Shown: in pieces, positions 8,238 to 17,600 of the stretch
Layout of the letters: every line of letters starts with the position of its first letter
Position numbering within the stretch: position 1 is the first letter of the stretch
Origin: CAXXHQ01 sp963665265
GTDB lineage: Bacteria > Planctomycetota > Planctomycetia > Pirellulales > Thermoguttaceae
DNA length: 64,000 nt
NCBI GenBank assembly: GCA_963665265.2
Contig: OY762224.2
Coordinates: forward strand, 3,658,001-3,722,000
Reading direction: 5' to 3'
Position numbers and translations under genes: made by a program
The notes under the pieces: model-generated
What the model was told of the DNA's origin: nothing
Seen by the model: the letters and a program-made list of their open reading frames with translations, nothing else
Databases searched by the model: none

Positions 8238-9560
8238 ATGGCCTCGTTGATTAACGGTAAAGACGGAACGCGAAAAATTCAATTCGTCGATGAAAACGGC
8301 GATCGACAATCCATCTATCTCTCCGGCGTCAATAAAAAGGACGCGGAATCGCTCAAGATCAAAGTCGAGGCCTTGCTGAGCGCGAAGCTGACCGGCTCTC
8401 CGTGGACCGGCGACCTTTCGCTGTGGGTCAACGACCTATCGAGCGTCATTCACCGCAAGCTCGCGAAAAAAGGCCTCGTCCCGCCGCGAGAGAATCAATC
8501 GAAAGCGAGGGGCGTAACGTTAGGAAAATATATCGAGCAATACCGAGCATCGCGGACAGACGTCGCCAAAAGCACACAAGACAACTATGCTCAAGCTCAA
8601 AGCAAATTGATTGAGTTCTTCGGCATCGACAAACCCTTAACGGCCGTCACGTCTGGCGACGCCGATGAGTTCCGAATCTTCGTTATGGGGAAACTCGCGG
8701 AAAACACTGCCCGGCGCATATGCGGGCGAGCGAAGCAATTCTTCCGCGCAGCCCTCAGGAAGAAGATTATCTCCGAGAATCCATTTGAGGACATGCGGGG
8801 CTGCGACGTCCGTTCAAATCCGGAACGCTTTCATTACGTCACTACTGAAGCGGCCGGAAAGATTTTCGCAGCGTGCCCGGACGCCGAATGGAGATTGATC
8901 TTCGCTTTGGCTCGATTCGGAGGATTACGAACGCCCAGCGAGACTCTGGCGATCAAATGGGGACATATTAATTGGGAGAACGACCGCATCACAATCCCGT
9001 CGCCTAAGACAGGGATGCGCATCATGCCGATTTTCCAAGAACTTCGCCCACACCTCGAGGCTGTCTTCGAGGAAGCCGAACCAGGGAGCGAATACGTCAT
9101 CACTCGATACCGCGCCCGAAACTCCAACTTACGCACGCAGTTTCTTCGGATCGTCGAAAGGGCAGGGGTTGAACCGTGGCAAAAGCCCTTCCAGAATTGT
9201 CGCTCCACACGGGAAACGGAGCTCTGTAATGCAGGGTTTCCAATCCAATCAGTCGTAAGTTGGCTAGGCAACAGCGTCCCAGTTGCTTCCCGACATTATT
9301 TGCAAGTTCGCGAAGAAGACTTCACTCGAGCTTCGGGAATTCGCAGCGCAAAATACGACGCACCAAAAGCGCAAAAAACAGCGCAGCACATTCCCGCCGA
9401 AAGTCGCACACCGCTGCAAGAAAAAACACAAGCCCTTGATATCCAAGGGCTTGTGCGATATTCTGCGGCGTCTTGCGACACCCCACTAAATAGGGAAGCT
9501 CCCCGACAAGGACTCGAACCTTGGACCTGGCGGTTAACAGCCGCACGCTCTACCGACTGA
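8238..9560 (+). CDS. Tyrosine recombinase / phage-type integrase overlapping tRNA-Asn
   Basis: 440 residues from the ATG at 8238, chosen because GGAG lies 11 nt upstream and M-A-S-L-I-N-G matches the usual N-terminus; an open frame from 8163 would add 25 unlikely residues. An N-terminal SAM-like core-binding domain spans about 95-200. The catalytic domain has Arg231 (G-L-R-T), a second box reading N-C-R-S-T-R-E-T-E (Arg322, the usual His absent), L-G-N-S instead of L-G-H-S, and the nucleophile Tyr354 in R-H-Y-L. This diverged box is typical of planctomycete integrases. The last 20 codons run antisense into tRNA-Asn and the stop codon is inside that gene. A tRNA terminator stem is also embedded in its last 50 codons. 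It probably integrates at this tRNA; activity is inferred. Confidence 0.9.
   Translation: MASLINGKDGTRKIQFVDENGDRQSIYLSGVNKKDAESLKIKVEALLSAKLTGSPWTGDLSLWVNDLSSVIHRKLAKKGLVPPRENQSKARGVTLGKYIEQYRASRTDVAKSTQDNYAQAQSKLIEFFGIDKPLTAVTSGDADEFRIFVMGKLAENTARRICGRAKQFFRAALRKKIISENPFEDMRGCDVRSNPERFHYVTTEAAGKIFAACPDAEWRLIFALARFGGLRTPSETLAIKWGHINWENDRITIPSPKTGMRIMPIFQELRPHLEAVFEEAEPGSEYVITRYRARNSNLRTQFLRIVERAGVEPWQKPFQNCRSTRETELCNAGFPIQSVVSWLGNSVPVASRHYLQVREEDFTRASGIRSAKYDAPKAQKTAQHIPAESRTPLQEKTQALDIQGLVRYSAASCDTPLNREAPRQGLEPWTWRLTAARSTD
9418..9455 (-). terminator. Terminator of tRNA-Asn, inside the integrase reading frame
   Basis: A perfect 12-bp stem (CACAAGCCCTTG / CAAGGGCTTGTG), a 5-nt loop, followed on the minus strand by TTTTTTCTT. 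It lies 44 bp beyond the 3' end of the tRNA. Confidence 0.85.
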
Positions 9561-9571
9561 GCTATCGGGGA
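9499..9571 (-). tRNA. tRNA-Asn (anticodon GUU)
   Basis: 73 nt. The acceptor stem TCCCCGA pairs with TCGGGGA, with discriminator G. The D-arm is AGCTCAGTCGGTAGAGC, the anticodon loop C-T-GTT-A-A sits on a five-pair stem TGCGG/CCGCC (one mismatch at the base), and the T-arm contains GGTTCGAGTCC. CCA is not encoded. The 3' end faces the integrase, the usual arrangement for an integration target. I looked for a second copy of the 3' end as a distal attachment site in positions 1-7500 and did not find a convincing one. Confidence 0.95.
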
Positions 9572-9582
9572 TCGAAAACTCT

Positions 9583-9611
9583 AATGTACTATCGGACGTT
9601 ACTTTTGGCAA
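9583..9611 (-). promoter_or_regulatory. Sigma70-type promoter of tRNA-Asn
   Basis: On the minus strand TTGCCA, a 17-bp spacer and TACATT. The -10 box ends 11 bp before the first tRNA base, as expected for a tRNA promoter. Confidence 0.65.
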
Positions 9612-9983
9612 GCGGGAGTCCGACTTCTCAAAAATCGCTCCTTTTCCGCCATAAACTCACCTCAAAACTCCCGTTTTCCCGCATAAACCGCATGACACGC
9701 CATTTCTTCTCTCCTTTCCCCAAGGAAAAATCAGACCAAGCCAATGGCATGTTCCTCCCCCAAGGGCGGCCTGGAGCCCCTCCGCCCCTCTTGTCGGAAT
9801 CCTCGCAATTCGCCACAATTCATACGATTTCCAATTAAACGCTCCGCACTTGCCTTCAAACAAAAGCCGGTTTTCCGTGGGGGAAACCGGCGGTCAAACG
9901 CGGTTTTTAATAGTAGTTGGCATTCGATACCTCTCCTGTTCTGCTCCTTTTCTCGTACTCTCGTTGCATGGGGGGCGCCGCGC
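9612..9983. other. Leader region of comM
   Basis: No gene supported. It holds one hairpin at 9866-9891 (GCCGGTTT pairing with AAACCGGC, extended by three more pairs) about 90 bp upstream of the comM start. The hairpin has T-rich flank only on the minus strand, where no gene would use it. Its role is unknown. Confidence 0.4.
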
Positions 9984-11519
9984 ATGCTCGCCAAACTCAA
10001 AACGTATTCGATCCTCGGAATCGACGCCGTTCCGGTCGAAGTCGAGGTCGACGTCTCACCAGCAGGCTTGCCCAAAACCGTCCTGGTCGGGCTTCCTGAA
10101 GCCGCCGTCAAAGAAAGCGCCTACCGCGTCGAACGTGCGATCGTCAACTCCGGTTTCGTCCGCCCGAACAATCGCGTGGTCATTAATCTTGCCCCGGCCG
10201 ATCTCCCCAAAGAGGCCGCTTCGTTCGACCTGCCCATCGCGCTCGGCATCCTCGCCGCCAGCGGTCAATTCTCTTCGGAACGCCTCGCTGGTTACGCCGT
10301 AACCGGCGAACTCGCCCTCGACGGTTCCGCACGAACCACCAAAGGCGTCCTCTCCGTCGCCATCGCCGCCGCGGAACAATCCCTTCAAGGTCTGCTCGTC
10401 CCTGTTTGCAACGCCGACGAAGCCGCCGTCGTCGAAGGAGTCGACGTCATACCAGTCTCCAGCCTCGCCCAAGCCGTCGCCTTCTTGTCCGGCGAAATAG
10501 ATATCGATCCGCACCCCGTTCGCATCCGCGAATTGCTGCGAAATTTCGCCTCCTACGACGCCGACTTCGCCGACGTTCGCGGCCAAGAGATGGCCAAACG
10601 CGCCTTGACAATCGCCGCCGCCGGAGGCCATAACATCCTAATGATCGGCCCTCCGGGGTCAGGTAAAACCATGTTGGCAAAACGCTTGCCGACGATCCTC
10701 CCTGAGCTCGTCCCCGACGAGTCCATCGAAACTACTCGCATCTACAGCGCTGTCGGGCGTCTCAAACCGAATCAACCGCTGCTTGCAACGCGACCGTTCC
10801 GAGCGCCGCATCACACTATCAGCAATGCCGGACTCGTCGGCGGCGGTTCGACTCCATCCCCCGGAGAAATCAGCCTCGCACACAACGGCGTCCTGTTCCT
10901 CGACGAACTCCCCGAGTTTAATCGTCCCACCCTTGAAGCGCTTCGCCAGCCCTTGGAGGAAGGGACCGTCACTATTTCGCGCGCGCTGAACAGCACGACC
11001 TTTCCTGCCAATTTCATGCTCGTCGCCGCATTAAATCCCTGCCCTTGCGGGTATCGCGGAGATGCCCGTCGAAGTTGCCATTGCTCGCCGCCGCAAGTCG
11101 AGCGTTACATGTCAAAAATTAGCGGTCCGTTAGTCGATCGCATCGACATCCACATCGAAGCCCCGGCCGTAGCATATCAAGAGCTCGCCTCATCCGCCTC
11201 AGGAACGTCCAGCAAAACAATGCGAGAAGCCGTCATCGCTGTGCGGAATATTCAAAAACGACGTTTTTCCGGGCATTCCGCTCGACACAACGCAGACATG
11301 TCGCATCGCCTGACCCGCCAATTCTGTCGCCTCAACTCAGAATGCGACGTTCTTTTGCGAACGTCGATGAACGAACTTGGCTTATCGGCCCGCGCCCACG
11401 ATAAAATCCTCCGCGTGGCGAGAACAGTCGCCGACCTCGATAACTCCGACGCCATCGAAGCTCGCCACTTGCAAGAAGCGATCAACTATCGAATTCTCGA
11501 TCGCCATTTGTGGACGTAA
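9984..11519 (+). CDS. comM: YifB/ComM-family Mg-chelatase-like AAA+ ATPase
   Basis: 511 residues from the ATG at 9984, which gives the family's normal length; the frame is open further upstream but reads poorly there. The N-terminal domain (1-165) starts with L-A-K-L-K-T-Y-S-I-L-G-I, the ChlI-like AAA+ core has Walker A G-P-P-G-S-G-K-T near residue 222 and Walker B L-F-L-D-E-L-P-E-F. A Cys cluster N-P-C-P-C-G-Y with a following C-H-C gives the zinc site, and the C-terminal Mg_chelatase_C domain ends the protein. ComM proteins are hexameric helicases that promote branch migration of incoming DNA in natural transformation. No other competence gene is in the window. Confidence 0.92.
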   Translation: MLAKLKTYSILGIDAVPVEVEVDVSPAGLPKTVLVGLPEAAVKESAYRVERAIVNSGFVRPNNRVVINLAPADLPKEAASFDLPIALGILAASGQFSSERLAGYAVTGELALDGSARTTKGVLSVAIAAAEQSLQGLLVPVCNADEAAVVEGVDVIPVSSLAQAVAFLSGEIDIDPHPVRIRELLRNFASYDADFADVRGQEMAKRALTIAAAGGHNILMIGPPGSGKTMLAKRLPTILPELVPDESIETTRIYSAVGRLKPNQPLLATRPFRAPHHTISNAGLVGGGSTPSPGEISLAHNGVLFLDELPEFNRPTLEALRQPLEEGTVTISRALNSTTFPANFMLVAALNPCPCGYRGDARRSCHCSPPQVERYMSKISGPLVDRIDIHIEAPAVAYQELASSASGTSSKTMREAVIAVRNIQKRRFSGHSARHNADMSHRLTRQFCRLNSECDVLLRTSMNELGLSARAHDKILRVARTVADLDNSDAIEARHLQEAINYRILDRHLWT

Positions 11520-12149
11520 CCATCGCCGCCGCCGTTGAAATTCGATTGCAACTCTCCGCTAGTACATACGCATTCTAATGGGAATACATTCCCCCCGACA
11601 AAACGATTACTAGACTACTCGTCGCGACTGTTGCGATTTCTTCAAATGCCGATCGCCTCAAGAATTACTTCTCTTTCTTTTTCGCAAGTTCGGAAATAAT
11701 TTTCGCGAGGATTAGACGAATAGAGTCCTAGCTTATTGTTTTTCGATCGTTCGTTTGCAAGCGTTCGTCTCGCACTATGTTCGGCTTGGTTTTCTCCTTG
11801 TCCGCGATTCGCTTTCCGAACGCTCCGCCGAATCTTGATATGAAGCTTGTTCTCACCCCCAATTCGGTCCTTCTCGCTTCAGCTAAAACAAATAATCACA
11901 ACGCCTTCCGGGGGGAAGGGTTTGCATCTTCCGGGGCTCCTTACTATTATCGAGATATAAGCAAATTTGGGTCGTTTTCAAATCGTTGCAAGACGATTTC
12001 TATACGGTCCGGCTTTGTTGGGCAAAATACCCCAGCTTGGTTTCGCCGCGCATCACGGTTGAGTAATCGTCCCCTCGAAAACCCTCCTTTTCGTCCAGTC
12101 GATTTTCCTCTCTCGTTCTCGCAAACACTAACCGAAAGGATAGCACACG
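11520..12149. other. Non-coding stretch upstream of the SufR-like regulator
   Basis: About 630 bp. It contains a short inverted repeat at 11980-11999 (AAATCGT, 6-nt loop, ACGATTT) that may be a regulatory site. A 130-codon open frame here (11777-12169) lacks coding character and was not accepted. Confidence 0.45.
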
Positions 12150-12209
12150 TTGATTACCTCGAACGTTAGCTCGCCTTTTCCGAAAATAGAACGTAACGAA
12201 AGACCCAAA

Positions 12210-12842
12210 ATGGCAGACGCAACCGTTAGCGCCGCCGGACTGCGCATCGTCAAATTGCTCGTCGGCAACCCGCCTCAAACCGTTTCCGACCTCATCAAGG
12301 CGACCAACGTCACGCGAACCGCCGTCACCGAACAACTCAACGAACTCATCGCCGCCGGATTCGTCGAACGCAGCACTGAACGACTCCCCGGCAGAGGTCG
12401 GCCTCGTCACCTCTACAAAGCCACCGACGCCACCCTCTTACTTCTCTTCGCCTCTAATCAAAAAACCGTCGTCCCGGCCATCTGGTCCGCGCTCCGCGAT
12501 ATCGGCGGCGAAGAACTCGTTCAGGACGTCCTGCGAAGAGTCAGCCTCGTCTTGGCCGAACATTATAAAGCCAAAATCACGACCGAGTCGCCTGAAGATA
12601 GACTACATGAATTAATGCGACTTATGAACGAAGAGGGAGCCCTCGTCGAAATTAATCAAGTGAACGATCAACTCGTCATGTACAAACGAAGCTGCGGGTA
12701 TTTCAGCATGGCCGACGCTCGCCAGTCCATCTGCTTCATCGACCAAGAAATGATGAGCGCCGTAGTAGGGCGACCCGTGCGACGCGTTGCATGCCGCCAC
12801 GACGGCGCCCCTTGCTGCTCCTTTGAAATCGCCAACAACTAG
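12210..12842 (+). CDS. SufR-like winged-helix regulator with cysteine cluster
   Basis: 210 residues from the ATG at 12210. An N-terminal winged helix (residues about 8-65) has T-V-S-D-L-I-K-A-T-N-V-T-R-T-A-V-T-E-Q-L-N-E-L and the wing G-R-G-R-P-R-H-L-Y. The C-terminal half carries Cys-x12-Cys, then a third Cys 19 residues later and a Cys-Cys pair in the closing G-A-P-C-C-S-F-E-I. This matches SufR-family repressors, which bind a [4Fe-4S] cluster and control Fe-S assembly genes. No suf gene lies in the window, so the regulon is unknown. A TTG start at 12150 preceded by AAAGGA at 9 nt is a serious alternative and would add 20 residues. Confidence 0.75.
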   Translation: MADATVSAAGLRIVKLLVGNPPQTVSDLIKATNVTRTAVTEQLNELIAAGFVERSTERLPGRGRPRHLYKATDATLLLLFASNQKTVVPAIWSALRDIGGEELVQDVLRRVSLVLAEHYKAKITTESPEDRLHELMRLMNEEGALVEINQVNDQLVMYKRSCGYFSMADARQSICFIDQEMMSAVVGRPVRRVACRHDGAPCCSFEIANN

Positions 12843-12909
12843 ATGAAGAAAACTCCCTCCGCTGCGTTCCGAAGAGTACGATAGCTTGCGCCTCGTTCCT
12901 CCGCCTCCG

Positions 12910-14019
12910 CTACGCCAACTTGCGGTAAAGCGCCGCGTATTTCTCCGCGCACGCTTCCGCCGAAAACCTCTCCGCCCAACGAGCATGCGCGGCTTCGGCA
13001 ACTCGCCGCCCCCGCGCCGGCTCGTCCAATATCCGTAGTGTCCACCGCGCGATTCCCGCTCGATCGCCGGTCGGAACTAAGAATCCCGTCTCATCGTGCG
13101 TGACGACGTCTTGCACGGCCGAAATCTCCGCCGCAACGACTGGAACGCCAGCCGAAGCCGCCTCAGCGATCACGTTCAACTGCCCGCCTCCGGTCCCCGG
13201 CGACCACACCGCGTCGAAGTGCGGTAATAACTCGCGCCAATCGTCTCGCCAACCCATGAAGTGCGTCAAATCTTCGATTTGAACATGCTCGCGAAAGAGT
13301 CTTAGGCGTTCTTCGTGAGACCCTTCGCCGAAAATTAGCAAGTGAACGTCTTTGCGAATCACTTTTAGCAAGTCGGCCGCCCAAATTGCGTCTTTCACTC
13401 GGTTGCGACGACATAGTCTTCCCGCGAAACACACTAATCGACTATTCTCCGGCAATCCCAAATCGGCCAGCAACTGGCCGCGAGTCAGCGCAGGCTCGCT
13501 CGCCGCCTCAGCCCCGTTCCCTATTACATGGAATTTTTCCGCAGACAATCCTCGCCCGACGTGCCGCTTCTTCAAACTCTCTCCGCTCGTCACCACCGCA
13601 TCGGCCTTGTTCGCTGCAAACCGATCCCAAACGGTCCTTAGCCCGTCGTAGGCGGCCGCAGACGATCGAAAGGAAACGACGAAACGAGGAACGCAGCACG
13701 CTTGCGCAGCCGACCAACCGTACACCTCGGTCGGGTACGCCCAAGCGTGAACGATCGATGGGTTAAGCCGTTTCACGAACGCGCGGACTTCCTCCCAGGC
13801 GCAGGGATCGAATTGCCATCGCCGACGCGCAACGTAAGTCTCCATCCCTCGACTCTTAAAAAAGTTCACGGCGCCTTCGCCCGCCGTCGTCTCGTCAGCC
13901 GTCGGAATCGCGCATACGTGCGACTCAAACTCCGCTTCTCGCGACGCAAAAATCTTCAATTGCGAAACGACTCCCGCAGAACGAAACGAAGGAATTAAAT
14001 GTACTATTCGATTCTTCAC
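12910..14019 (-). CDS. Family 4 glycosyltransferase
   Basis: 369 residues from a GTG at 14019 with GGGAGA 6-7 nt upstream; an ATG at 14088 would add 23 residues that do not resemble the family. The GT-B fold begins with R-I-V-H-L-I-P-S-F-R-S-A-G. The C-terminal Rossmann half has the GT4 nucleotide-sugar motif region (L-V-C-F-A-G-R-L near 200, F-G-E-G-S-H near 240, and G-T-G-G-G-Q-L-N-V-I-A-E-A-A-S-A-G near 300, the E-x7-E-like element). It ends an operon with kdsD, kdsC, the LptC/A-like gene and hpt. A role in LPS or surface polysaccharide assembly is likely; donor and acceptor cannot be read. Confidence 0.8.
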   Translation of the reverse strand: MKNRIVHLIPSFRSAGVVSQLKIFASREAEFESHVCAIPTADETTAGEGAVNFFKSRGMETYVARRRWQFDPCAWEEVRAFVKRLNPSIVHAWAYPTEVYGWSAAQACCVPRFVVSFRSSAAAYDGLRTVWDRFAANKADAVVTSGESLKKRHVGRGLSAEKFHVIGNGAEAASEPALTRGQLLADLGLPENSRLVCFAGRLCRRNRVKDAIWAADLLKVIRKDVHLLIFGEGSHEERLRLFREHVQIEDLTHFMGWRDDWRELLPHFDAVWSPGTGGGQLNVIAEAASAGVPVVAAEISAVQDVVTHDETGFLVPTGDRAGIARWTLRILDEPARGRRVAEAAHARWAERFSAEACAEKYAALYRKLA

Positions 14020-14118
14020 GACCGTCTCCCATCGTAAAATGCGCGATCTCGCAGCGGCGGCAACTCGCTCCAACCTCAGGTTCGGCATGCACGCTCCGCT
14101 GGCGATTCTCGCCGCTCT

Positions 14119-14646
14119 TCATCCTTCCTTCATGTCTTCCCCACCTAACGCCGCCAAGTACGGCAAGTTCCTATACATATCCGCATGGTCCAAGCCATAG
14201 CCGACCACGAACACGTCAGGAACATCAAATCCCACGAAGTCAGGTCGCATCGCAACTTCCGTTCGCCCCGCTTTCCGCAACAACACAGCCGTCTTTACGC
14301 TTGCCGCTCCTAACTCGCAAATCCTCGGAACTAGCGCGTTCAACGTTCGTCCGGTATCGAAGATGTCGTCCACGAGCAAGATATCCCGACCGCGCACGTC
14401 CGATGAAAGCATGTCCATATTCAATGTTAGCGCTCCCGCCGTCGTGCCGGCGCCGTAGCTCTTCGCCTGCGCCAGCTCAATTCGAAGCGGCATGCTTAAC
14501 TGCCGAATCAAATCGGCCAACAACACAATGCTCCCCGTCAATATTCCGACGATCGTCAACGGTCGATCACCGTATTCCCGCGAAATCGCGCCAGCCATCC
14601 GCGATACGCCCTCTCGCAATTCTTCCGCCGTCAATATAGTCTTCAT
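14119..14646 (-). CDS. hpt: Hypoxanthine phosphoribosyltransferase
   Basis: 175 residues, normal for the family. The PRPP-binding motif I-L-L-V-D-D-I-F-D-T-G-R-T lies at about residues 89-101, with the early G-I-L-T-G-S-I-V loop and the C-terminal V-G-Y-G-L-D base-binding motif. It converts hypoxanthine or guanine plus PRPP to IMP or GMP in purine salvage. It starts 9 bp after the stop of the LptC/A-like gene, so it is in the same transcription unit although its function is unrelated. Confidence 0.93.
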   Translation of the reverse strand: MKTILTAEELREGVSRMAGAISREYGDRPLTIVGILTGSIVLLADLIRQLSMPLRIELAQAKSYGAGTTAGALTLNMDMLSSDVRGRDILLVDDIFDTGRTLNALVPRICELGAASVKTAVLLRKAGRTEVAMRPDFVGFDVPDVFVVGYGLDHADMYRNLPYLAALGGEDMKEG

Positions 14647-14655
14647 CGTTCGTAT

Positions 14656-17600
14656 TTACTGCTGTATCTCGATCGCTTGCGTGTCAGACATACTAATCTT
14701 CTTCGTCGCAAGCCAATAGTTTATCGTTCTCGCGGCCACTTGCTTCATCGCGCCTCCGACTTGCTCCTGCAAATATAACTTCGCCGGATTCCGTCCGTCC
14801 CCTTCGATTATCAGCATACCCTTCGCCTGCGCGTAGCTGATTCGATTCGCCCTCGCCGTAAAAGTCTCGCTCTTTTGCGTCTCGCCTTCAATGACCGTAT
14901 TCCCCTCGGCCATGAACTCCATAACCGCCGCCGCCCCTCCGCTGAACGCCGACGCCGGAGTCTGCGATACCGTCGCCTCGTCGCAGTGCATCAGCACGCC
15001 CGAAGGCCCCAGTCCGTGCGGCGAATCCGGCTGAAGCGTCGCGTCCCACGAATCGACCGTTCCGTACGCCATTCGAATTTGATTTTTAAACCGCAATTGT
15101 TGCGGCTGGATGCTCCCCAACGCCCCTCCTTGAAAGCGCACGTTCAAACAAACCAAGGCGTCTCCGGTCGTAGCGACGTTTCCCGTTCCGTTCGCGTTTC
15201 CGCCGATCGGTCCCGCGATCAATGCCGCTCTCGGATTCGTCAACGTGTCCGCCTTACCGTAACGCACCGCATTCATCCACCCTGGTCCTCCCGCCGATAA
15301 CTGGCCGTTCGCCAAATTCACCGCCAAATCCGGAGCCTGAAACCGCGTTAAACTCTTTAACTGCCGATCCGGTCCCCATTCCCGGCTCTCGACAAAAGCC
15401 CCGCCATGGCAAAGCACTTCTTCGAGCATATCTTTCATATCCCCTTGCGGGCGCAATTGCGGATCCGCAAACCGCAACGCTTGTTTCAGCCGAACGATGA
15501 GGGTTTGCGTCTCCAACCGTTGCTCCGGCGTCGTCGCCACGACCCTTTCTTGGAACGTCATTTCTCGACCGTCAAAATCCATCCCCTTAACCCACTCCAC
15601 GATCAGATTTCCGTCCGAGGTCGCGGAAGGCCTCGCCATCAGAGAAAATTTCGCCGGCAAATCCATTCGCCCAGCCCCGACGATTTTTAGATGATTATTG
15701 CCGCGATCCAGGTTTATGTTCGACGAAGTCACGCTCACTCCGCGCGCCTCGAAATGCGCCGGCTGACCGACCAACGTCATCGTCGATTGCGGCGACGTAG
15801 CATTCGTCATTTTGACGTGATCGCCGGTCATAATTACCGGCTTGTCCGTCGAGCCTTGCGGCAATCGCTCTTCCGCCCTCACGTTGTTTTGTAAAGTCAA
15901 CTCCGCAACTTGCGTCTCTTTACCGCCTAAAACAACTAATCCTCTTAAGAGTTGAGCCGTCACGGAAAATTGCGGCGTGAACGCTTGCAACGCCGCTTGC
16001 GGCGCCGGCGCAATTTGTCGCACTCCCTGCGGAACGATGCCTCTTAACCACGGCGCCACCGGATTCGGTCGTCGCTGCCCGCCTATCTGAGGATTCACTT
16101 GCCCTGCGACCGGAGCCGTCGTCGCCATGCCTTGCCGCTGTTGCGACGGATTCAAATACGCACCTGGTTGCGGAACGCCGCCGTTCGTCGACTCCCAACC
16201 GCCCTGCGCGTCAGGGTAAAACGCCGTACGCAGTACTCCGCCGTTCATAGCCGTCGCCGCGACCTGCTCGAACCAGATTTCCATCTGCTCGACCGCTCCA
16301 GCGATCTGCGGCGAATCAATCCGCACATTTCGCTTCGCCAGCATTCGATTCGGTTTTATCTTCGGCGGATTATTCGCCCCCCCCTTTTCCAACTCCTGCA
16401 ACCAAAACGAAATTTCTTCCGCCTGCAATCGTCCCGAGCCGACGTAGTTCAACGAGGCGTTCCCCGTAAACCGCACTGCATGCTCACCTTCCTCCGGCTT
16501 TAACACCAACTCTTTATCCCACGACGCGTCAACCTTCTGAGCAGATCGGTCTGACGCTTCCGTATGAAAGCGACCTGGTCCTTGAACGTAAGCTTGCCCC
16601 AATCCTCCGTTCGCTCCCGATTGATATTGGAGCTTTCTTCCGCGTATTTCATTGTCCGCCTGTCTCAAAATCACTTCGGTCGTCCCGTCCAGAGCGATCG
16701 CCTGCGACTTTAAATTGCACTCCATACTTTCGCCTTGCGCAACGATCTTTCTCGTTGGCGCAAGCAATAACGCAGGCTTTCCCTCCGCCTTGACACGCTC
16801 CGGCTCCAGTCCTTGTGAACCGTTCGGCGCGTTCGGATTTTTCGCCGCGAAATACAACGTCGCTTTATCAGCCGTCAATTGATCCGGCCCGCCTTGCGGA
16901 TGCGCGCGTATCACATTCACCTGATCCGAAAAACTCGCTTCGTTCTTTAATACGTTAAAGCAAAACGCCCCCTGACAGGAAATCTCCGCCGGCAGATACG
17001 CCTCGTCCGAAGAGAGCAGGGGAGAACCGCCCGATCGCGCCATTCCAGCCGGCGCCTCCGGTCTCGGCATCTCCACATGCAGCCGCTCGACCTTTCGCAT
17101 CTCAAATAATTCGATTCCCGCAATCTGCGGCCCATGAACCAAATCGTTTTCCGAACCCGGCTTCGGTTGCAATTTCACATGCATTCCGCTCCCCGCCCCG
17201 AACGTTTTGCCCCAGCGAAACGTCACCGCGTTCTCAGTCCAAACGTCTGAATCCGTCAACTCCACGTCCCGCGTTCGAATATCTAGATCGTCCTCCGGCC
17301 CAGGCTCCTTGCAATCACTCCGAATCCTAATCTCGCCTATCAAACTCCCGCCCACCAATCGCGAAAATTTAAACTGCTTCAAATCGATCGGGCTGTCAAA
17401 CCGTAGAACCGCTCCCTCCGGCGCCTCAAGAATAATTGATTGCCGACGTCGCTGCGTCTCGTCTTCCGCCGCCCCGTCCCAAATCATCACCATCGTGCAA
17501 GGCTGAATGAATACGCTCTTGTCGCCGCGAGTTTTGTACGACTTCCAAAGAACTCGAATCTTGTCCAATTCGATGACGAACGGCTTTTCTTTCTTGTCCA

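Noticed and set aside
5052..9560. Element searched for CRISPR, restriction or toxin-antitoxin cargo
   Set aside because: Only recombination genes are seen between the terminator at 4980 and the tRNA; no cargo is visible.
9866..9891. Hairpin upstream of comM considered as a terminator
   Set aside because: The T-rich side is on the minus strand, where no gene ends; kept only as a note.
10056..10631. 191-codon minus-strand open frame
   Set aside because: Shadow of comM; low-complexity Gly/Asp-rich translation.
11777..12169. 130-codon open frame upstream of the SufR-like gene
   Set aside because: No ribosome-binding site, no hydrophobic or domain pattern, and it overlaps the start region of the regulator.
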